Origin: Winslowiella iniecta
GTDB lineage: Bacteria > Pseudomonadota > Gammaproteobacteria > Enterobacterales > Enterobacteriaceae
Assembly: GCF_001267535.1 (NCBI RefSeq)
Contig: NZ_JRXE01000029.1
Location: forward strand, 1 to 54,488
DNA length: 54,488 nt
Reading direction: 5' to 3'
Shown here: positions 1 to 10,335 of the stretch, one piece after another
Numbering within the stretch: position 1 is the stretch's first letter
Layout: each line of letters begins with the position of its first letter
Program-made: the position numbers and the translations under genes
Notes under the pieces: generated by a model
What the model saw: only the letters and a program-made list of their open reading frames with translations
Databases searched by the model: none
What the model was told of the DNA's origin: nothing

Positions 1-60
1 TCAACCCTGCGAGTGCCCACACAGATTGTCTGATAAATTGTTAAAGAGCAGTGCAATCAG
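1..60 (-). promoter_or_regulatory. rRNA operon leader with boxA antitermination site
   Basis: The minus strand carries TGCTCTTTAACA at 39-50, the conserved boxA of rRNA leaders bound by NusB/NusE. It is followed by the conserved leader sequence that runs towards 16S rRNA. The 16S gene is outside the window. Confidence 0.9.
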
Positions 61-89
61 CAGTTTGTCTTGCTGTTGCGAGGTCACGT

Positions 90-117
90 ATATTACGCTT
101 TCCTCTTGAAGAGTCAA
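90..117 (-). promoter_or_regulatory. rrn P2 promoter
   Basis: On the minus strand, a TTGACT -35 (112-117) and a TAATAT -10 (90-95) lie 16 bp apart, about 95 bp downstream of P1. An A/T-rich stretch just upstream (118-130) could act as an UP element. This is the second of the tandem promoters normally found before 16S rRNA. Confidence 0.88.
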
Positions 118-185
118 ATATTTTTTTACTTTTCTCTTTCTGACCCGGCGACCGTTGAGTCGTTGTTCCGTGTCAGTGGAGGCGC

Positions 186-213
186 ATTATAGGGAGTTTC
201 TGACAGGTGACAA
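186..213 (-). promoter_or_regulatory. rrn P1 promoter
   Basis: Read on the minus strand, a TTGTCA -35 element (208-213) and a perfect TATAAT -10 element (186-191) are separated by 16 bp. The -10 is followed by the GC-rich discriminator GCGCC typical of stringently controlled rRNA P1 promoters. The arrangement matches the E. coli rrnB P1 region downstream of murI. The rRNA genes themselves lie beyond the left edge. Confidence 0.9.
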
Positions 214-253
214 GCGCTAAATGCAAAATAATTTCCGAGTGTCTCTTTTTTGC

Positions 254-1105
254 TCAAACCGCCAGTTTTTCGAGCTTTCCAAAGCCATAACGCTGTAAAA
301 CGGGCATTAATTGCGCAGTTTCTTCGGTAAAAGCCATGCAATAAGCCGTATTACCTGCCGCCGACAGCGCAACTGGGGACTCATGTTCCAGTAACCAGGC
401 GGTACGCCGTGCAATAGCGGCACCTGAATCGACTAAACGCGTCCCTTCCGGCAACACTTGCTGTAACTCTTCACTTAACAGAGGGAAGTGGGTACAGCCC
501 AGTACCACCGTATCCGGCGGCTCCGCCATTCGCAGCCACGGCTGCAGAATACGTTTGATCTCTTCTAATGCGACTGGCTTACCGTGCAGTTTGGCCTCGG
601 CCAACTCCACCAGTTCTGCGGAACCGAGCATTTCGGTTTTACATTCACTGGCAAATCGCGCCACCAGCTCATGAGTATAAGGACGGCGTACCGTTCCACG
701 CGTCGCCAGTAAACCGACAATACCGTTACGGGTTAAGCGTGCCGCAGGCTTTATCGCCGGCACAACGCCGACAACCGGAAAATCAAAACGCGCACGTAAA
801 GCAGGTAAGGTGACGGTACTGGCCGAGTTACAGGCAATAACCACCAGTGCCAGAGGAGTTAGTTGGGTAATTGCCGTCACAATCTCTACCACGCGCTCAA
901 CGATAAACTCTTCACTCTTCTCACCATAAGGAAAAGCGACGTTATCGAAAGCATAGAGATAATGGAGATCCGGCAGCAATTGCCGCATCTCATCATAGAC
1001 GGAAAGCCCACCGACGCCGGAGTCAAATACCAGCACGGTGGGTCTTAAATCAGAAGTTGTAGCTGCCGTTGACGAAGTATTCCCGTCCTGGGGTTTGATA
1101 GCCAT
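254..1105 (-). CDS. murI: Glutamate racemase MurI
   Basis: Converts L-glutamate to D-glutamate for peptidoglycan precursor synthesis in the cytoplasm. The 283-residue product has the family signature DSGVGG at residues 28-33 and the two catalytic cysteines in ACNSAS (Cys92) and LGCTHFP (Cys204). A longer in-frame start at 1150 exists, but the ATG at 1105 matches the E. coli N-terminus MA-K-QDGNT and is preferred. The start lies 56 bp inside the end of btuB, so the two genes are probably co-transcribed and translationally linked. The gene is followed by the rrn P1 promoter region, as upstream of rrnB in E. coli. Confidence 0.96.
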   Translation of the reverse strand: MAIKPQDGNTSSTAATTSDLRPTVLVFDSGVGGLSVYDEMRQLLPDLHYLYAFDNVAFPYGEKSEEFIVERVVEIVTAITQLTPLALVVIACNSASTVTLPALRARFDFPVVGVVPAIKPAARLTRNGIVGLLATRGTVRRPYTHELVARFASECKTEMLGSAELVELAEAKLHGKPVALEEIKRILQPWLRMAEPPDTVVLGCTHFPLLSEELQQVLPEGTRLVDSGAAIARRTAWLLEHESPVALSAAGNTAYCMAFTEETAQLMPVLQRYGFGKLEKLAV

Positions 1106-2933
1106 ACGCTGTCTCGTAATCTTTATCGAACAGGTTGGCAATTCTACCACGAACGGTGAGCTGAGATGTGACCGGATACGAAACCGCGAGATCCCATAAA
1201 CTTACACCGCCCAGTTTTACATTCTGGGTAGTATAAGAAGAGTTGAAATCTTTATCGTGGCGCTCGCCGAGGTATTGATAGCTGACGGACCAGTCAACGT
1301 TGTAGACCGTCCAGTCAAGCTGATACTTCACCTGCTGTTTCGCACGACGCAGCAACACTTCATTGGTAGTGGCATCACGTGGGTCAACATAGTCATATGA
1401 AATTTGATGGCTAAGCGGGCCAGTCTCAAAGGACGCCGTGGCTTCAACGCCTTTAATCCTCGCTTTATCTATATTATAGGAGCGATAGGTTAACGGGTCG
1501 CTACCGATCAAATCGTCTATATCATTGCGATAGCCTGACACACGCCAGTTAACCGGGCCGGTTAAGCCTTCAAAGCCACCTTCCCACTGCTTACTTTTTT
1601 CTGGGTCGAGGTCACGGTTGCCATAGCGTTCGCTGTATACCTGATTGAGGTTTGGCGCTTTAAAGGCGGTGCCATAAGAAGCGAAGATGCGGTAGCCATC
1701 AACAAATTCCCATGCCGCGGCAGTTTGCCAGGTGTTATGCCAGCCAAATTCATTGTTATCGTCCCCGCGCACCGCTCCTTCCAGCGTCACACTGCCGAAT
1801 TTCTGCTGCGTGGTGGCATAGACTCCGGTATTACGTTGCTCCTGCCCTGCCTGCACAGAACCGCTGCCAGGTTCAGAAGTCTGTTTTTGCCAGTCGACAC
1901 CCGCACTCAGTGTGCCGTTGGCTACCGCAACAGTATTGCCCCACTGCAAATTATACTGTTGCACGTCATCCAGCGTGGCGGAGGCGTCGTAACGGCCTTT
2001 AGCAGGATCGTAGTTATAATCCTGGGTATGGCTGTAGCTGGCAATCAACTGGGTAGCGTAAATGCCTTCATGGAAGCGTAAACCGGTATCCCAGGTCTGG
2101 CTGTAGAGCTGACGGGTATCCGGCAGGCCAATGATATTAAAGCCAGCATCGTAAGCATAGGTCCCATCGTAAGCGGTGCGGTTATCAAAGCCGTAACCAC
2201 GGAAGAAACCACTGAACCGATCGTCGAACTGATGTTCAACCATGCCGTACAGGGTTTTACTCATAAAGCCGTCACGATCAGGCTGCGCGGGCGTACCGTA
2301 GACATCCGGGAAACCCGCTTCGACATCATACCCTTTGGTATAGGTGTAGTTGCCCGCCATCGTCAGCAAGGTGTTCTCGCCCAGCTGTTGCTGAGTCGAC
2401 ACATCATAAGCCTGATAACCATTAGAACCGAGACCCGCCGTCAGGGTGGTACCCGGCTTATCGCGGCCAGTAATAATGTTAACCACACCGCCAATCGCAT
2501 CCGAACCATAAGCGGCAGAACGCGCACCGCGCACGTATTCAATACGCTGTACTAAAGAGACCGGAATCTGGCTAAGATCGGAAGAACCGCTAATGCCCGC
2601 CTGGTTAAGACGGATACCGTCGATTAACACCAGTACATGGCTGGAGTTAGTCCCGCGAATAAACAGCGAGCTCTTCTGCCCCATGCCACCATTTTGTCCG
2701 ATATCAACACCCGGTAAGCGACGCATCACATCGGAGACGCTTTTTGATTGCCAGCGATCGATCTGTTCTTTGGTCACGACGGTCGTCGGTGCCAGCACCG
2801 TAGAGATTGGCTGAGCAAAACGGTTAGCGGTAACCACCAGCGCATCATCATTTTGCTGCGCAAAGCCGTTTTGCGCCCAGAGTGAAATTGCCGTGGCGCT
2901 AAAAGCCAGCAGCGACGTTTTTGTTTTAATCAT
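1050..2933 (-). CDS. btuB: Vitamin B12 TonB-dependent outer-membrane receptor BtuB
   Basis: A 627-residue outer-membrane beta-barrel that imports cobalamin with TonB energy. It has a signal peptide ending in the region FAQQ, a TonB-box/plug start ([10 protein letters not shown]), plug motifs such as RRLPGVDI and [15 protein letters not shown], and a C-terminal barrel ending in aromatic Phe (YNF). The ATG at 2933 (MIKTKTSLL) is chosen over the longer frame at 3068 because that extension is riboswitch sequence. Expression is controlled by the cobalamin riboswitch directly upstream. Its last 56 bp overlap murI. Confidence 0.97.
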   Translation of the reverse strand: MIKTKTSLLAFSATAISLWAQNGFAQQNDDALVVTANRFAQPISTVLAPTTVVTKEQIDRWQSKSVSDVMRRLPGVDIGQNGGMGQKSSLFIRGTNSSHVLVLIDGIRLNQAGISGSSDLSQIPVSLVQRIEYVRGARSAAYGSDAIGGVVNIITGRDKPGTTLTAGLGSNGYQAYDVSTQQQLGENTLLTMAGNYTYTKGYDVEAGFPDVYGTPAQPDRDGFMSKTLYGMVEHQFDDRFSGFFRGYGFDNRTAYDGTYAYDAGFNIIGLPDTRQLYSQTWDTGLRFHEGIYATQLIASYSHTQDYNYDPAKGRYDASATLDDVQQYNLQWGNTVAVANGTLSAGVDWQKQTSEPGSGSVQAGQEQRNTGVYATTQQKFGSVTLEGAVRGDDNNEFGWHNTWQTAAAWEFVDGYRIFASYGTAFKAPNLNQVYSERYGNRDLDPEKSKQWEGGFEGLTGPVNWRVSGYRNDIDDLIGSDPLTYRSYNIDKARIKGVEATASFETGPLSHQISYDYVDPRDATTNEVLLRRAKQQVKYQLDWTVYNVDWSVSYQYLGERHDKDFNSSYTTQNVKLGGVSLWDLAVSYPVTSQLTVRGRIANLFDKDYETAYGYQTPGREYFVNGSYNF

Positions 2934-2943
2934 TTGAAGTAAA

Positions 2944-3175
2944 GCATCCAAACAGATGTAGCAGGATGCCGCAGGCATACGACCGATAGCACGCGATGAT
3001 CGTACAAATTGCGACGTACCCCGGCAGGTCTTCGGGCTTGGCGTCGTTAACTGGCGAAGACTTCCCATCTATATATAGACAGTGTCTGCACGGGCAATCG
3101 CCACGACTATCCTTACCGCTGCGCGTCAGCTCCAGATTTGCACTGGATTCCCTTTTAACTTATCAGAAGGCCGGA
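2944..3175 (-). promoter_or_regulatory. Cobalamin riboswitch of btuB
   Basis: On the minus strand the region contains the conserved core GGGAATCCAGTGC-AATCTGGAGC (around 3130-3152), a GACACTG element, GATGGGAAG, and the B12 box CCCGAAGACCTGCCGG near 3020-3037. Closer to btuB, GCATCC (2964-2969) can pair with GGATGC (2944-2949), which lies just before the start codon. That makes a hairpin able to hide the ribosome site. This matches the E. coli btuB leader, where adenosylcobalamin binding represses translation. Boundaries are approximate. Confidence 0.95.
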
Positions 3176-3313
3176 AATCGCATACTACGATTTAGAAAAA
3201 TAGAAATCCAGACTTCCAGGCTGCTAAAATAACCGTTTTCGCGACAACACTGGACATCGACGATCGAATCCCTACAATCGCCCGGCAAGTCTGCCACTCA
3301 ATCAGGAATTCTC

Positions 3314-4414
3314 ATGACGCCCGAACAATTGCCAATCGAAAACTATGACGCCCAGCTGGCGGAGAAAGTCACCCGTTTACAGGGGATGATGTCACCCTTT
3401 GCTGCGCCTGAAGTTGAGGTATTTCGTTCGCCGGTAAGTCATTACCGGATGCGTGCAGAGTTTCGCCTCTGGCACGACGGCGACGATATCTATCACATTA
3501 TGTTTGATCAGCAGACGCGTGAGCGTATTCGCGTCGACAGCTTCCCGGCGGCCAGCGAACTGATTAACCGTCTGATGCCACTGTTGATTGAAGCGATCCG
3601 CGACAATCGCGTATTACGCCGCAAGCTGTTCCAGATTGATTATCTGTCGACCATGAGCAACCAGGTGGTGGTGTCACTGCTGTATCACCGTAAACTGGAT
3701 GATGAGTGGCAACAGGCAGCAGCAGCGCTGCGTGATGCGTTACGTGCGCAGGGCTTTGATCTTCATCTGATTGGCCGCGCGACCAAAACTAAAATCTGTC
3801 TCGATCAGGATTTCGTTGACGAACGTCTGCCGGTCGCTGGTCGTGAACTGGTTTATCGTCAGGTGGAAAACAGTTTCACCCAGCCGAATGCGGCGATGAA
3901 TATTCAGATGCTGGAGTGGGCGCTGGACGTCACTGAGGGTTCGCAGGGCGATCTGCTGGAACTGTATTGCGGTAACGGCAACTTCTCGTTGGCGCTGGCG
4001 CGTAATTTCCGCCGCGTGCTGGCAACCGAAATCGCCAAACCGTCAGTCGCTTCAGCGCAGTACAATATTGCGGTGAACCAGATCGATAATGTGCAGATTA
4101 TTCGCATGTCGGCGGAAGAGTTTACCCAGGCGATGAACGGCACACGTCAGTTCAATCGCTTACAGGGCATCGACTTAACCAGTTATCACTGTGAAACCAT
4201 CTTTGTTGACCCGCCACGCAGCGGCCTAGATGATGAAACGGTAAAAATGGTGCAGGCATATCCGCAGATTCTGTATATCTCCTGCAACCCGGAGACACTG
4301 TCCGCTAACCTGCAAACGCTGTCGCAAACCCATGACGTAACGCGTCTGGCTCTGTTTGACCAGTTCCCGTATACCCATCATATGGAATGCGGTGTGCTGC
4401 TGACCCGCCGCTAA
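3314..4414 (+). CDS. trmA: tRNA/tmRNA (uracil-C5)-methyltransferase TrmA
   Basis: Makes 5-methyluridine-54 (ribothymidine) in the T-loop of tRNAs using S-adenosylmethionine. The 366-residue length equals the E. coli enzyme. The SAM-binding motif [10 protein letters not shown] (216-225), FVDPPRSG (297-304), the catalytic nucleophile Cys324 in YISCNP and the general base Glu358 in HMECG are all present. An AGGA ribosome site precedes the ATG. It diverges from btuB, and the 245-bp space between them is mostly riboswitch; I cannot place the trmA promoter with confidence. Confidence 0.97.
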   Translation: MTPEQLPIENYDAQLAEKVTRLQGMMSPFAAPEVEVFRSPVSHYRMRAEFRLWHDGDDIYHIMFDQQTRERIRVDSFPAASELINRLMPLLIEAIRDNRVLRRKLFQIDYLSTMSNQVVVSLLYHRKLDDEWQQAAAALRDALRAQGFDLHLIGRATKTKICLDQDFVDERLPVAGRELVYRQVENSFTQPNAAMNIQMLEWALDVTEGSQGDLLELYCGNGNFSLALARNFRRVLATEIAKPSVASAQYNIAVNQIDNVQIIRMSAEEFTQAMNGTRQFNRLQGIDLTSYHCETIFVDPPRSGLDDETVKMVQAYPQILYISCNPETLSANLQTLSQTHDVTRLALFDQFPYTHHMECGVLLTRR

Positions 4415-4420
4415 AACAGA

Positions 4421-4445
4421 AACGGCGAACTCAGTTCGCCGTTTT
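4421..4445. terminator. Terminator between trmA and yijD
   Basis: A 10-bp perfect stem (AACGGCGAAC with GTTCGCCGTT, loop TCA) ends in TTTT on the plus strand. It sits 7 bp after the trmA stop codon and before the convergent yijD stop. Confidence 0.85.
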
Positions 4446-4451
4446 CATCTG

Positions 4452-4802
4452 TTATTTTCTGCCTGCTTTGATGCGCAGCCCAATCCAGAAGATCAACGCC
4501 ACCATCAGAATGGTCGGCACAAAATTCGATCCAATATCGGGATATTCCGCACGCACAATCGCGCTATACAGCAGAATGCCCAGCAGGAAAAATGCGGCAG
4601 CCAGCGACGGCATACCTTCAGGCATCGCCCGGTTGAGATAACGCTGATGCAGACACCAGGCGGCAAGGCCCAGCGCAATCAGCGGAAAGATAGAGAACGG
4701 CACAATGGCGCTAAAAAGCACCGAGAAGGAACCGTTTATCGACAGGCCAGTAATAAACGCTAAAACTAAAGTTCCTTTATCCCGGTGGGTCGGTTCAGTC
4801 AT
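4452..4802 (-). CDS. yijD: YijD family inner-membrane protein (DUF1422)
   Basis: A 116-residue protein with about four hydrophobic helices and conserved stretches such as [14 protein letters not shown] [14 protein letters not shown] and [16 protein letters not shown], matching E. coli YijD. Its function is unknown. The ATG at 4802 is chosen because AAGGA lies 9 nt upstream, although the frame stays open to 4832. It follows fabR by about 22 bp on the same strand, so the two are probably one operon, as in E. coli. Confidence 0.9.
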   Translation of the reverse strand: MTEPTHRDKGTLVLAFITGLSINGSFSVLFSAIVPFSIFPLIALGLAAWCLHQRYLNRAMPEGMPSLAAAFFLLGILLYSAIVRAEYPDIGSNFVPTILMVALIFWIGLRIKAGRK

Positions 4803-4824
4803 GTCATTATCCTTATCAACCAGC

Positions 4825-5466
4825 TTAATCATTTGATGCTAACGTTACCGCCAACCTCTCTTGCTCACGGCGATACCAGTAATAAGCCCCTTTCGAAATC
4901 ATGCGCAACTGTAACACCAGCCGCTCTTCGAGCTGACGGCGCTGCGCGACATCGATATCCAGCGCCTCCGCACCGGCGTTAAAGACAATAATCACCATTG
5001 CCTCGGCCTGTGCTTCAGTAAAACTGCGCGGCATACGGTTTTCCAGCTCAAGATAATCCGCCAGTTCGGCGATAAAATGCTGTATTTCCCGTGCTACCGC
5101 GGCACGAAAGGCGGCAGACGTTCCCGAACGTTCGCGTAACAACAGGCGAAAGGCGTTGGGATTATTGCCGATAAATTCCATAAAGGTGGAGACCGAAGTG
5201 CGAATGACGCTGCCGCCTTTGGCAATACGCTGACGTGCCTGACGCATCAACTGACGCAGCATCAGACCGCTCTCATCGACCATGGTCAACCCTAACTCAT
5301 CTACATCACGAAAGTGACGGTAAAATGATGTTGGCGCGATTCCCGCTTCACGCGCAACTTCACGCAGGCTCAGGCTGGCGAAACTTCTTTCGGCACTCAG
5401 CTGACTGAATGCCGCTTCAATGAGCGAACGTCGTGTACGTTCTTTTTGTTGTGCTCTGACGCCCAT
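4825..5466 (-). CDS. fabR: TetR-family fatty-acid repressor FabR
   Basis: Represses fabA and fabB to set the balance of unsaturated fatty acids. The product is 213 residues, with an N-terminal TetR helix-turn-helix (about residues 10-55, including [19 protein letters not shown]) and a helical ligand domain nearly identical to E. coli FabR. It is followed closely by yijD and diverges from sthA. The known FabR targets are not in this window. Confidence 0.96.
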   Translation of the reverse strand: MGVRAQQKERTRRSLIEAAFSQLSAERSFASLSLREVAREAGIAPTSFYRHFRDVDELGLTMVDESGLMLRQLMRQARQRIAKGGSVIRTSVSTFMEFIGNNPNAFRLLLRERSGTSAAFRAAVAREIQHFIAELADYLELENRMPRSFTEAQAEAMVIIVFNAGAEALDIDVAQRRQLEERLVLQLRMISKGAYYWYRREQERLAVTLASND

Positions 5467-5660
5467 GGTTGTGCCTGTTTGACCTACCGAAGCGGAACTA
5501 TAGCAAACTTTTCAGCGTACAGTCCTATCAACTTTGTCAACGCTTGTTAACCTCACGCTTTGTCAAATCGCGGCAAAAATCGCTGATACAATTGGGATGT
5601 CTGCGATGAGATGTTAGAATCTCGTTGTAAAAATGTAGATAAAATATAGGACGTACTGGT

Positions 5661-7061
5661 ATGCAACAGTCTTACGATTACGATGCCATAGTCATTGGCT
5701 CAGGTCCTGGTGGCGAGGGTGCCGCGATGGGCCTGGTTAAACAGGGCGCGCGTATCGCCGTCATCGAGCGTTACCACAATATCGGCGGTGGCTGTACCCA
5801 TTGGGGAACCATCCCGTCGAAAGCGCTCCGTCACGCTGTAAGCCGTATTATCGAATTCAATCAAAACCCGCTTTACAGTGACCACAGCCGCCTGCTTCGC
5901 TCCTCATTTGCTGACATTCTTAACCACACCGAAAACGTTATCAGCCAGCAAACCCGCATGCGTCAGGGTTTCTATGAGCGCAACCATTGCGAGCTGTTTC
6001 AGGGTGACGCCCGCTTTATTGACGCCAACACCGTTGAAATCGTCTTCCCCGACGGCACTACCGATCGCCTGACCGCAGAGAAGTTTGTGATTGCCTGTGG
6101 CTCACGCCCGTATCATCCGGCAGACGTCGACTTTACCCATCCGCGCATCTATGACTCCGACTCGATCCTCAACCTGCATCACGAACCGGGCCATGTGATT
6201 ATTTACGGTGCCGGGGTGATCGGCTGTGAATACGCGTCGATCTTCCGTGGGCTGAATGTGAAAGTCGATCTGATCAACACCCGCGATCGCCTGCTGGCCT
6301 TTCTCGATCAGGAGATGTCCGACTCGCTCTCTTACCACTTCTGGAACAGCGGCGTGGTGATTCGTCACAACGAAGAGTTCGAGAAAGTAGAAGGCGTGCA
6401 GGATGGCGTCATTGTTCATCTGAAATCCGGCAAGAAAGTCAAAGCCGACTGCCTGCTGTATGCCAACGGCCGTACCGGGAATACCGACTCGCTGTCGCTG
6501 GAGAATGTCGGTCTGGAAGCCGACAGCCGCGGGCTGCTGAAGGTCAACAGTATGTATCAGACCGCCCAGCCGCATATTTACGCGGTAGGTGACGTGATCG
6601 GTTATCCAAGCCTTGCCTCGGCGGCCTACGATCAAGGGCGCATTGCGGCACAAGCAATCATTAAAGGCGAAGCGTCAGCGCATCTGATTGAGGATATCCC
6701 GACCGGGATCTACACCATTCCGGAAATCAGTTCTGTCGGTAAAACCGAACAGCAACTGACGGCGATGAAAGTGCCTTATGAAGTGGGTCGTGCGCAGTTC
6801 AAACATCTGGCGCGTGCGCAGATTGTGGGTATGCACGTCGGCAGCCTGAAAATTCTGTTCCATCGCGAAACCAAAGAGATTCTGGGAATTCACTGCTTTG
6901 GGGAGCGCGCCGCCGAGATTATTCATATCGGCCAGGCGATTATGGAGCAAAAAAATGGTGGCAACACGATTGAATACTTCGTGAATACCACCTTTAACTA
7001 TCCGACGATGGCGGAAGCCTATCGGGTAGCTGCACTAAATGGCTTAAACCGCCTGTTTTAA
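5661..7061 (+). CDS. sthA: Soluble pyridine nucleotide transhydrogenase SthA
   Basis: A flavoprotein that transfers reducing equivalents between NADPH and NAD. It has the E. coli length (466 residues), an N-terminal FAD fold ([14 protein letters not shown]), a second dinucleotide fold ([15 protein letters not shown]) and a C-terminal dimerisation domain. The CTHWGT segment has a single cysteine rather than the redox CxxxxC pair of lipoamide dehydrogenases, as usual for SthA. Its last 18 bp overlap the end of oxyR on the opposite strand. Confidence 0.97.
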   Translation: MQQSYDYDAIVIGSGPGGEGAAMGLVKQGARIAVIERYHNIGGGCTHWGTIPSKALRHAVSRIIEFNQNPLYSDHSRLLRSSFADILNHTENVISQQTRMRQGFYERNHCELFQGDARFIDANTVEIVFPDGTTDRLTAEKFVIACGSRPYHPADVDFTHPRIYDSDSILNLHHEPGHVIIYGAGVIGCEYASIFRGLNVKVDLINTRDRLLAFLDQEMSDSLSYHFWNSGVVIRHNEEFEKVEGVQDGVIVHLKSGKKVKADCLLYANGRTGNTDSLSLENVGLEADSRGLLKVNSMYQTAQPHIYAVGDVIGYPSLASAAYDQGRIAAQAIIKGEASAHLIEDIPTGIYTIPEISSVGKTEQQLTAMKVPYEVGRAQFKHLARAQIVGMHVGSLKILFHRETKEILGIHCFGERAAEIIHIGQAIMEQKNGGNTIEYFVNTTFNYPTMAEAYRVAALNGLNRLF

Positions 7062-7961
7062 GTTACTGCCCATCACACCCTGCATATGGGTGCGAATCGC
7101 CTCTGCCAGCTGTTCATAACGGCTGCGCAGTGGCGAGCCAGGGCGATAGACCAGCGCAATGGTGCGCTGCGGCTCCGGTTTGTAGCACGGCAGATAGCAG
7201 ACGCCATCACGCACGCGCTCTTTCGGTACCGCCAGTGAAGGTAACAGCGTAATCCCGCTGCCCGCCGCCACCATATTGCGCAGCGTCTCTAAACTGGTGG
7301 CACGGAAATGCGTATCTTCGTCGGCACCCGCCTGGAAACAGAAGCCCATCGCCTGATCGCGCAGGCAGTGGCCATCTTCCAGCATCAGTAGCTTTTCACC
7401 CGCCAGATCGGACATCGGCACACGATCGCGGTCGTGCCATGGATGATCGGCATAGATCGCCAGTTTCATTGGCTCGTCGAACAACGGCACCTCAATAAAG
7501 GCCTCACTCTCTTTGACCAGCGCGAGGATTGCGCAGTCCAGCTTACCGCTGTCGAGCTGCGCCAGCAGTTGCTGGGTCTGCGCTTCGTGCAGATACATCT
7601 CCAGCTTGGGAAAGGTCTGGTGCAGCATCGGCACAATTTGCGGCAGCAAATACGGCCCGACGGTCGGGATCAGGCCGATATGCAGTGGCCCGGACATCGC
7701 TTCGCCCTGCTGGCTCGCCATCTCTTTCAGCACTTTCACTTCACGCAGCACGGTGCGCGCCTGATCCACCAGCAGCAAACCCGCCTGTGTGAAAAGAACT
7801 TTACGGCTGGTTCGCTCCAGCAGCATGACGCCTAATTCATCTTCCAGTTTACGAATCTGGCCACTCAGCGTTGGCTGACTGACATGGCAGGAATCGGCAG
7901 CACGTCGAAAATGACGGTGCTCGGCTAACGCCACCAGATATTCAAGATCACGAATATTCAT
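7044..7961 (-). CDS. oxyR: Hydrogen peroxide sensor and LysR-type regulator OxyR
   Basis: Activates antioxidant genes when peroxide oxidises a cysteine pair to a disulfide. The 305-residue protein has an N-terminal LysR helix-turn-helix (about 1-60) and the two redox cysteines Cys199 and Cys208 in the E. coli positions. The ATG at 7961 (MNIRDLEYL) has a GGAGG site just upstream and matches the family start; the longer frame to 8012 is not used. It diverges from a peroxiredoxin-glutaredoxin gene instead of the E. coli oxyS RNA. Confidence 0.97.
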   Translation of the reverse strand: MNIRDLEYLVALAEHRHFRRAADSCHVSQPTLSGQIRKLEDELGVMLLERTSRKVLFTQAGLLLVDQARTVLREVKVLKEMASQQGEAMSGPLHIGLIPTVGPYLLPQIVPMLHQTFPKLEMYLHEAQTQQLLAQLDSGKLDCAILALVKESEAFIEVPLFDEPMKLAIYADHPWHDRDRVPMSDLAGEKLLMLEDGHCLRDQAMGFCFQAGADEDTHFRATSLETLRNMVAAGSGITLLPSLAVPKERVRDGVCYLPCYKPEPQRTIALVYRPGSPLRSRYEQLAEAIRTHMQGVMGSNLKQAV

Positions 7962-7992
7962 TTTATCCTCCGAGCCACGATAGTCCGTGGCG

Positions 7993-8025
7993 ATAGATAG
8001 GATAGCAATCAACGATTATCCCTAT
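7993..8025. promoter_or_regulatory. Possible OxyR-binding region
   Basis: ATAG tetranucleotides at 7993, 7997 and 8002 and a CTAT at 8022-8025 lie between divergent oxyR and the peroxiredoxin gene. OxyR sites are built from ATAG/CTAT half-sites, and autoregulation is usual. The spacing does not fit the full four-half-site consensus exactly, so this call rests mainly on location. Confidence 0.45.
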
Positions 8026-8098
8026 CAAGCGGATATAGTAATAATGTTCAGCATTCAGGCAATGGCCGAATTCATTCATCTTAACCGCGAGGTACTTT

Positions 8099-8833
8099 AT
8101 GTTTGCAAGTCAGGAAGGTAAGTCCATCCCTCAGGTCACTTTTCATACCCGTCAGAGCGATCGCTGGGTCGACATTACAACTGATGAGCTGTTTAAAGAT
8201 AAAACGGTGATTGTGTTTTCACTGCCAGGTGCTTTTACGCCGACCTGTTCGTCGAGCCACCTGCCACGCTACAACGAGCTGGCCAGCGTGTTTGCTCAGC
8301 ATGGCGTCGACAGCATCCTGTGCGTTTCGGTGAATGACACCTTCGTAATGAACGCGTGGAAAGCCGATCAGCATGCTGACAACATCACCTTTATTCCTGA
8401 TGGCAACGGTGACTTTACCCGTGGCATGGAGATGCTGGTTGAGAAAGCTGACCTCGGATTTGGCCCGCGCTCATGGCGCTATTCCATGCTGGTGCGTAAC
8501 GGCGTGGTAGAGAAGATGTTTGTCGAGCCAAACAAGCCGGGCGACCCATTTGAAGTTTCCGATGCGGATACTATGCTGCGCTACCTGGCACCAGAATTTA
8601 AAGTGCAGGAGTCAGTGTCGTTGTTCACTAAACCGGGCTGTCCGTTCTGCACCAAAGCAAAACAGATGCTGCTGGATCGGGGTATTCAGTATGAAGAGAT
8701 TGTACTGGGACAAGATGCCACCACCGTCAGTCTGCGTGCCGTAACCGGTCGCGCGACAGTACCGCAGGTGTTTATTGGTGGTCGCCACATTGGTGGTAGC
8801 GACGATCTGGAACAGTTCTTCGCGACTGCGTAA
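8099..8833 (+). CDS. Hybrid peroxiredoxin-glutaredoxin (Prx5/Grx fusion)
   Basis: A glutathione-dependent peroxidase of the Haemophilus HI0572 / Vibrio hybrid Prx5 type that reduces peroxides in the cytoplasm. Residues 1-165 form the Prx5 domain with the peroxidatic Cys50 in GAFTPTC. Residues 170-244 form a glutaredoxin with CPFC (Cys181, Cys184) and the cis-proline motif TVP (220-222). A GAGG site lies 6 nt before the ATG. Its position divergent from oxyR suggests OxyR control. E. coli K-12 lacks this gene and has oxyS here. Confidence 0.95.
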   Translation: MFASQEGKSIPQVTFHTRQSDRWVDITTDELFKDKTVIVFSLPGAFTPTCSSSHLPRYNELASVFAQHGVDSILCVSVNDTFVMNAWKADQHADNITFIPDGNGDFTRGMEMLVEKADLGFGPRSWRYSMLVRNGVVEKMFVEPNKPGDPFEVSDADTMLRYLAPEFKVQESVSLFTKPGCPFCTKAKQMLLDRGIQYEEIVLGQDATTVSLRAVTGRATVPQVFIGGRHIGGSDDLEQFFATA

Positions 8834-8837
8834 TATC

Positions 8838-8869
8838 TTGCAGGGGCGGCGAAAACGCCGTCCCTGCAA
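8838..8869. repeat. Intergenic palindrome, family A (copy 1)
   Basis: Two 14-nt arms pair around an AAAA loop with one G-U wobble; the core is GGGGCGGCG/CGCCGTCCC. It lies between the convergent peroxiredoxin and argH genes and may also act as a terminator, though no clear T-run follows. Confidence 0.75.
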
Positions 8870-8879
8870 AATCAAACCG

Positions 8880-10253
8880 TTAAGCTAAACGTTGCTTCGC
8901 TTCAGTAATCGCCAGTGCGACCTGGTGCGGTGATACGCCACCTTTGGCATTACGCTGGTCGAGACAGGATTGCAGCGCCAGGAACGGATAGACGTCATCA
9001 CCAATCACGCTGCTAAATTTCTGCAAATCCGCCAGCTTCAGTGCTTCCAGCGCCACACCCTGATTAATCGCTTCCACCACCGCTTCACCAACAATATGGT
9101 GCGCTTCACGGAATGGCACGCCTTTGGAAACCAGATAATCCGCCAGTTCGGTGGCATTGGCATAACCCTGCTCCGCCGCTTCCTGGCAACGTGGACGCTT
9201 CACCTGAATACCATCCAGCACCAGTGCCGCCATATGCAGACAGTCGGACCAGGTGTCGAGCGCGTCAAACAGCCCTTCTTTGTCTTCCTGCATATCTTTG
9301 TTATAAGCCAGCGGCAGGCCTTTCAGCGTCATCATCATGCCGGTCAGTGCGCCCTGTACGCGGCCACATTTACCGCGAATCAGCTCCAGCGCATCCGGGT
9401 TTTTCTTCTGCGGCATCAGTGAAGAGCCGGAAGTCACCCGGTCGGACAGCTCAACAAAGCCCGCTTCACCGGTATTAAAGAAAATCAGATCTTCGGCGAA
9501 ACGCGACAGATGCACCATGCCGATTGAGGCATTGGACAGCAGCTCTAACACGTGGTCGCGATCGGAAACGGTATCCAGGCTGTTACGGGTTGCTGAGGCA
9601 AAGCCTAACCAGCCTGCCAGCTGCTCACGATCGATTTCGTAGGCGGTACCCGCCAGCGCACCACAACCCAGCGGGCTGACATCAAGGCGCTTCAGGGTAT
9701 CCTGCAGGCGGCTTTCATCACGCGCCAGCATCTCGACATACGCCAGGCACCAGTGCGCAAAGGTCACCGGCTGCGCGCGTTGCAGATGGGTATAGCCCGG
9801 CATCACGGCATCCTGGTTGGCCTCGGCAGTGGCAACCAGCGCTTGCTGCAACTGACGCGTGGCGCTCAGCAGCTCGTTTACCTCGGTTTTACACCACAGT
9901 TTCAGGTCGGTCGCGACCTGATCGTTACGGCTACGGCCAGTGTGGAGTTTCTTACCCAGCGCGCCGACTTTGTCGATCAAACGCCCTTCCACCCAGCTGT
10001 GAATATCTTCGGCATCGCTTTCCAGAATCTGCTGCGGATTCGCACGCACTTCTTCCAGCAACACGGTTAATGCCTGTTCTAACTGCTGCTGTTCGTCCTC
10101 GGTCAGCACGTTAACCGTTACCAGCGCTTTGGACCAGGCGACGGAACCGACGATATCCTGTTCTGCCAGACGATAGTCAAAGCGCAGCGAGTCGTTGAAA
10201 AGCTTGAAACGTTGATCTGCTGCCTGAGTAAACCGTCCACCCCAAAGTGCCAT
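8880..10253 (-). CDS. argH: Argininosuccinate lyase ArgH
   Basis: Last step of arginine synthesis: argininosuccinate to arginine and fumarate. The 457-residue length equals E. coli ArgH. The fumarase/aspartase superfamily signature [12 protein letters not shown] is present near residue 280, as are the early motifs [10 protein letters not shown] and [10 protein letters not shown]. The ATG at 10253 has a GGAG ribosome site. It is the last gene of argCBGH, 82 bp after argG, and the gap holds a family A palindrome. Confidence 0.97.
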   Translation of the reverse strand: MALWGGRFTQAADQRFKLFNDSLRFDYRLAEQDIVGSVAWSKALVTVNVLTEDEQQQLEQALTVLLEEVRANPQQILESDAEDIHSWVEGRLIDKVGALGKKLHTGRSRNDQVATDLKLWCKTEVNELLSATRQLQQALVATAEANQDAVMPGYTHLQRAQPVTFAHWCLAYVEMLARDESRLQDTLKRLDVSPLGCGALAGTAYEIDREQLAGWLGFASATRNSLDTVSDRDHVLELLSNASIGMVHLSRFAEDLIFFNTGEAGFVELSDRVTSGSSLMPQKKNPDALELIRGKCGRVQGALTGMMMTLKGLPLAYNKDMQEDKEGLFDALDTWSDCLHMAALVLDGIQVKRPRCQEAAEQGYANATELADYLVSKGVPFREAHHIVGEAVVEAINQGVALEALKLADLQKFSSVIGDDVYPFLALQSCLDQRNAKGGVSPHQVALAITEAKQRLA

Positions 10254-10302
10254 GTTATTGCTCCGTTTAATCAAAAAAATGAATAGGTGTTGCCATTAAG
10301 AC

Positions 10303-10322
10303 GGGCGGCGGGAACGCCGCCC
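10303..10322. repeat. Intergenic palindrome, family A (copy 2)
   Basis: GGGCGGCG and CGCCGCCC pair perfectly around the loop GGAA. It lies inside the operon between argG and argH, where it could stabilise the upstream mRNA or weaken read-through. Confidence 0.75.
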
Positions 10323-10335
10323 TACTGGGTACGAA

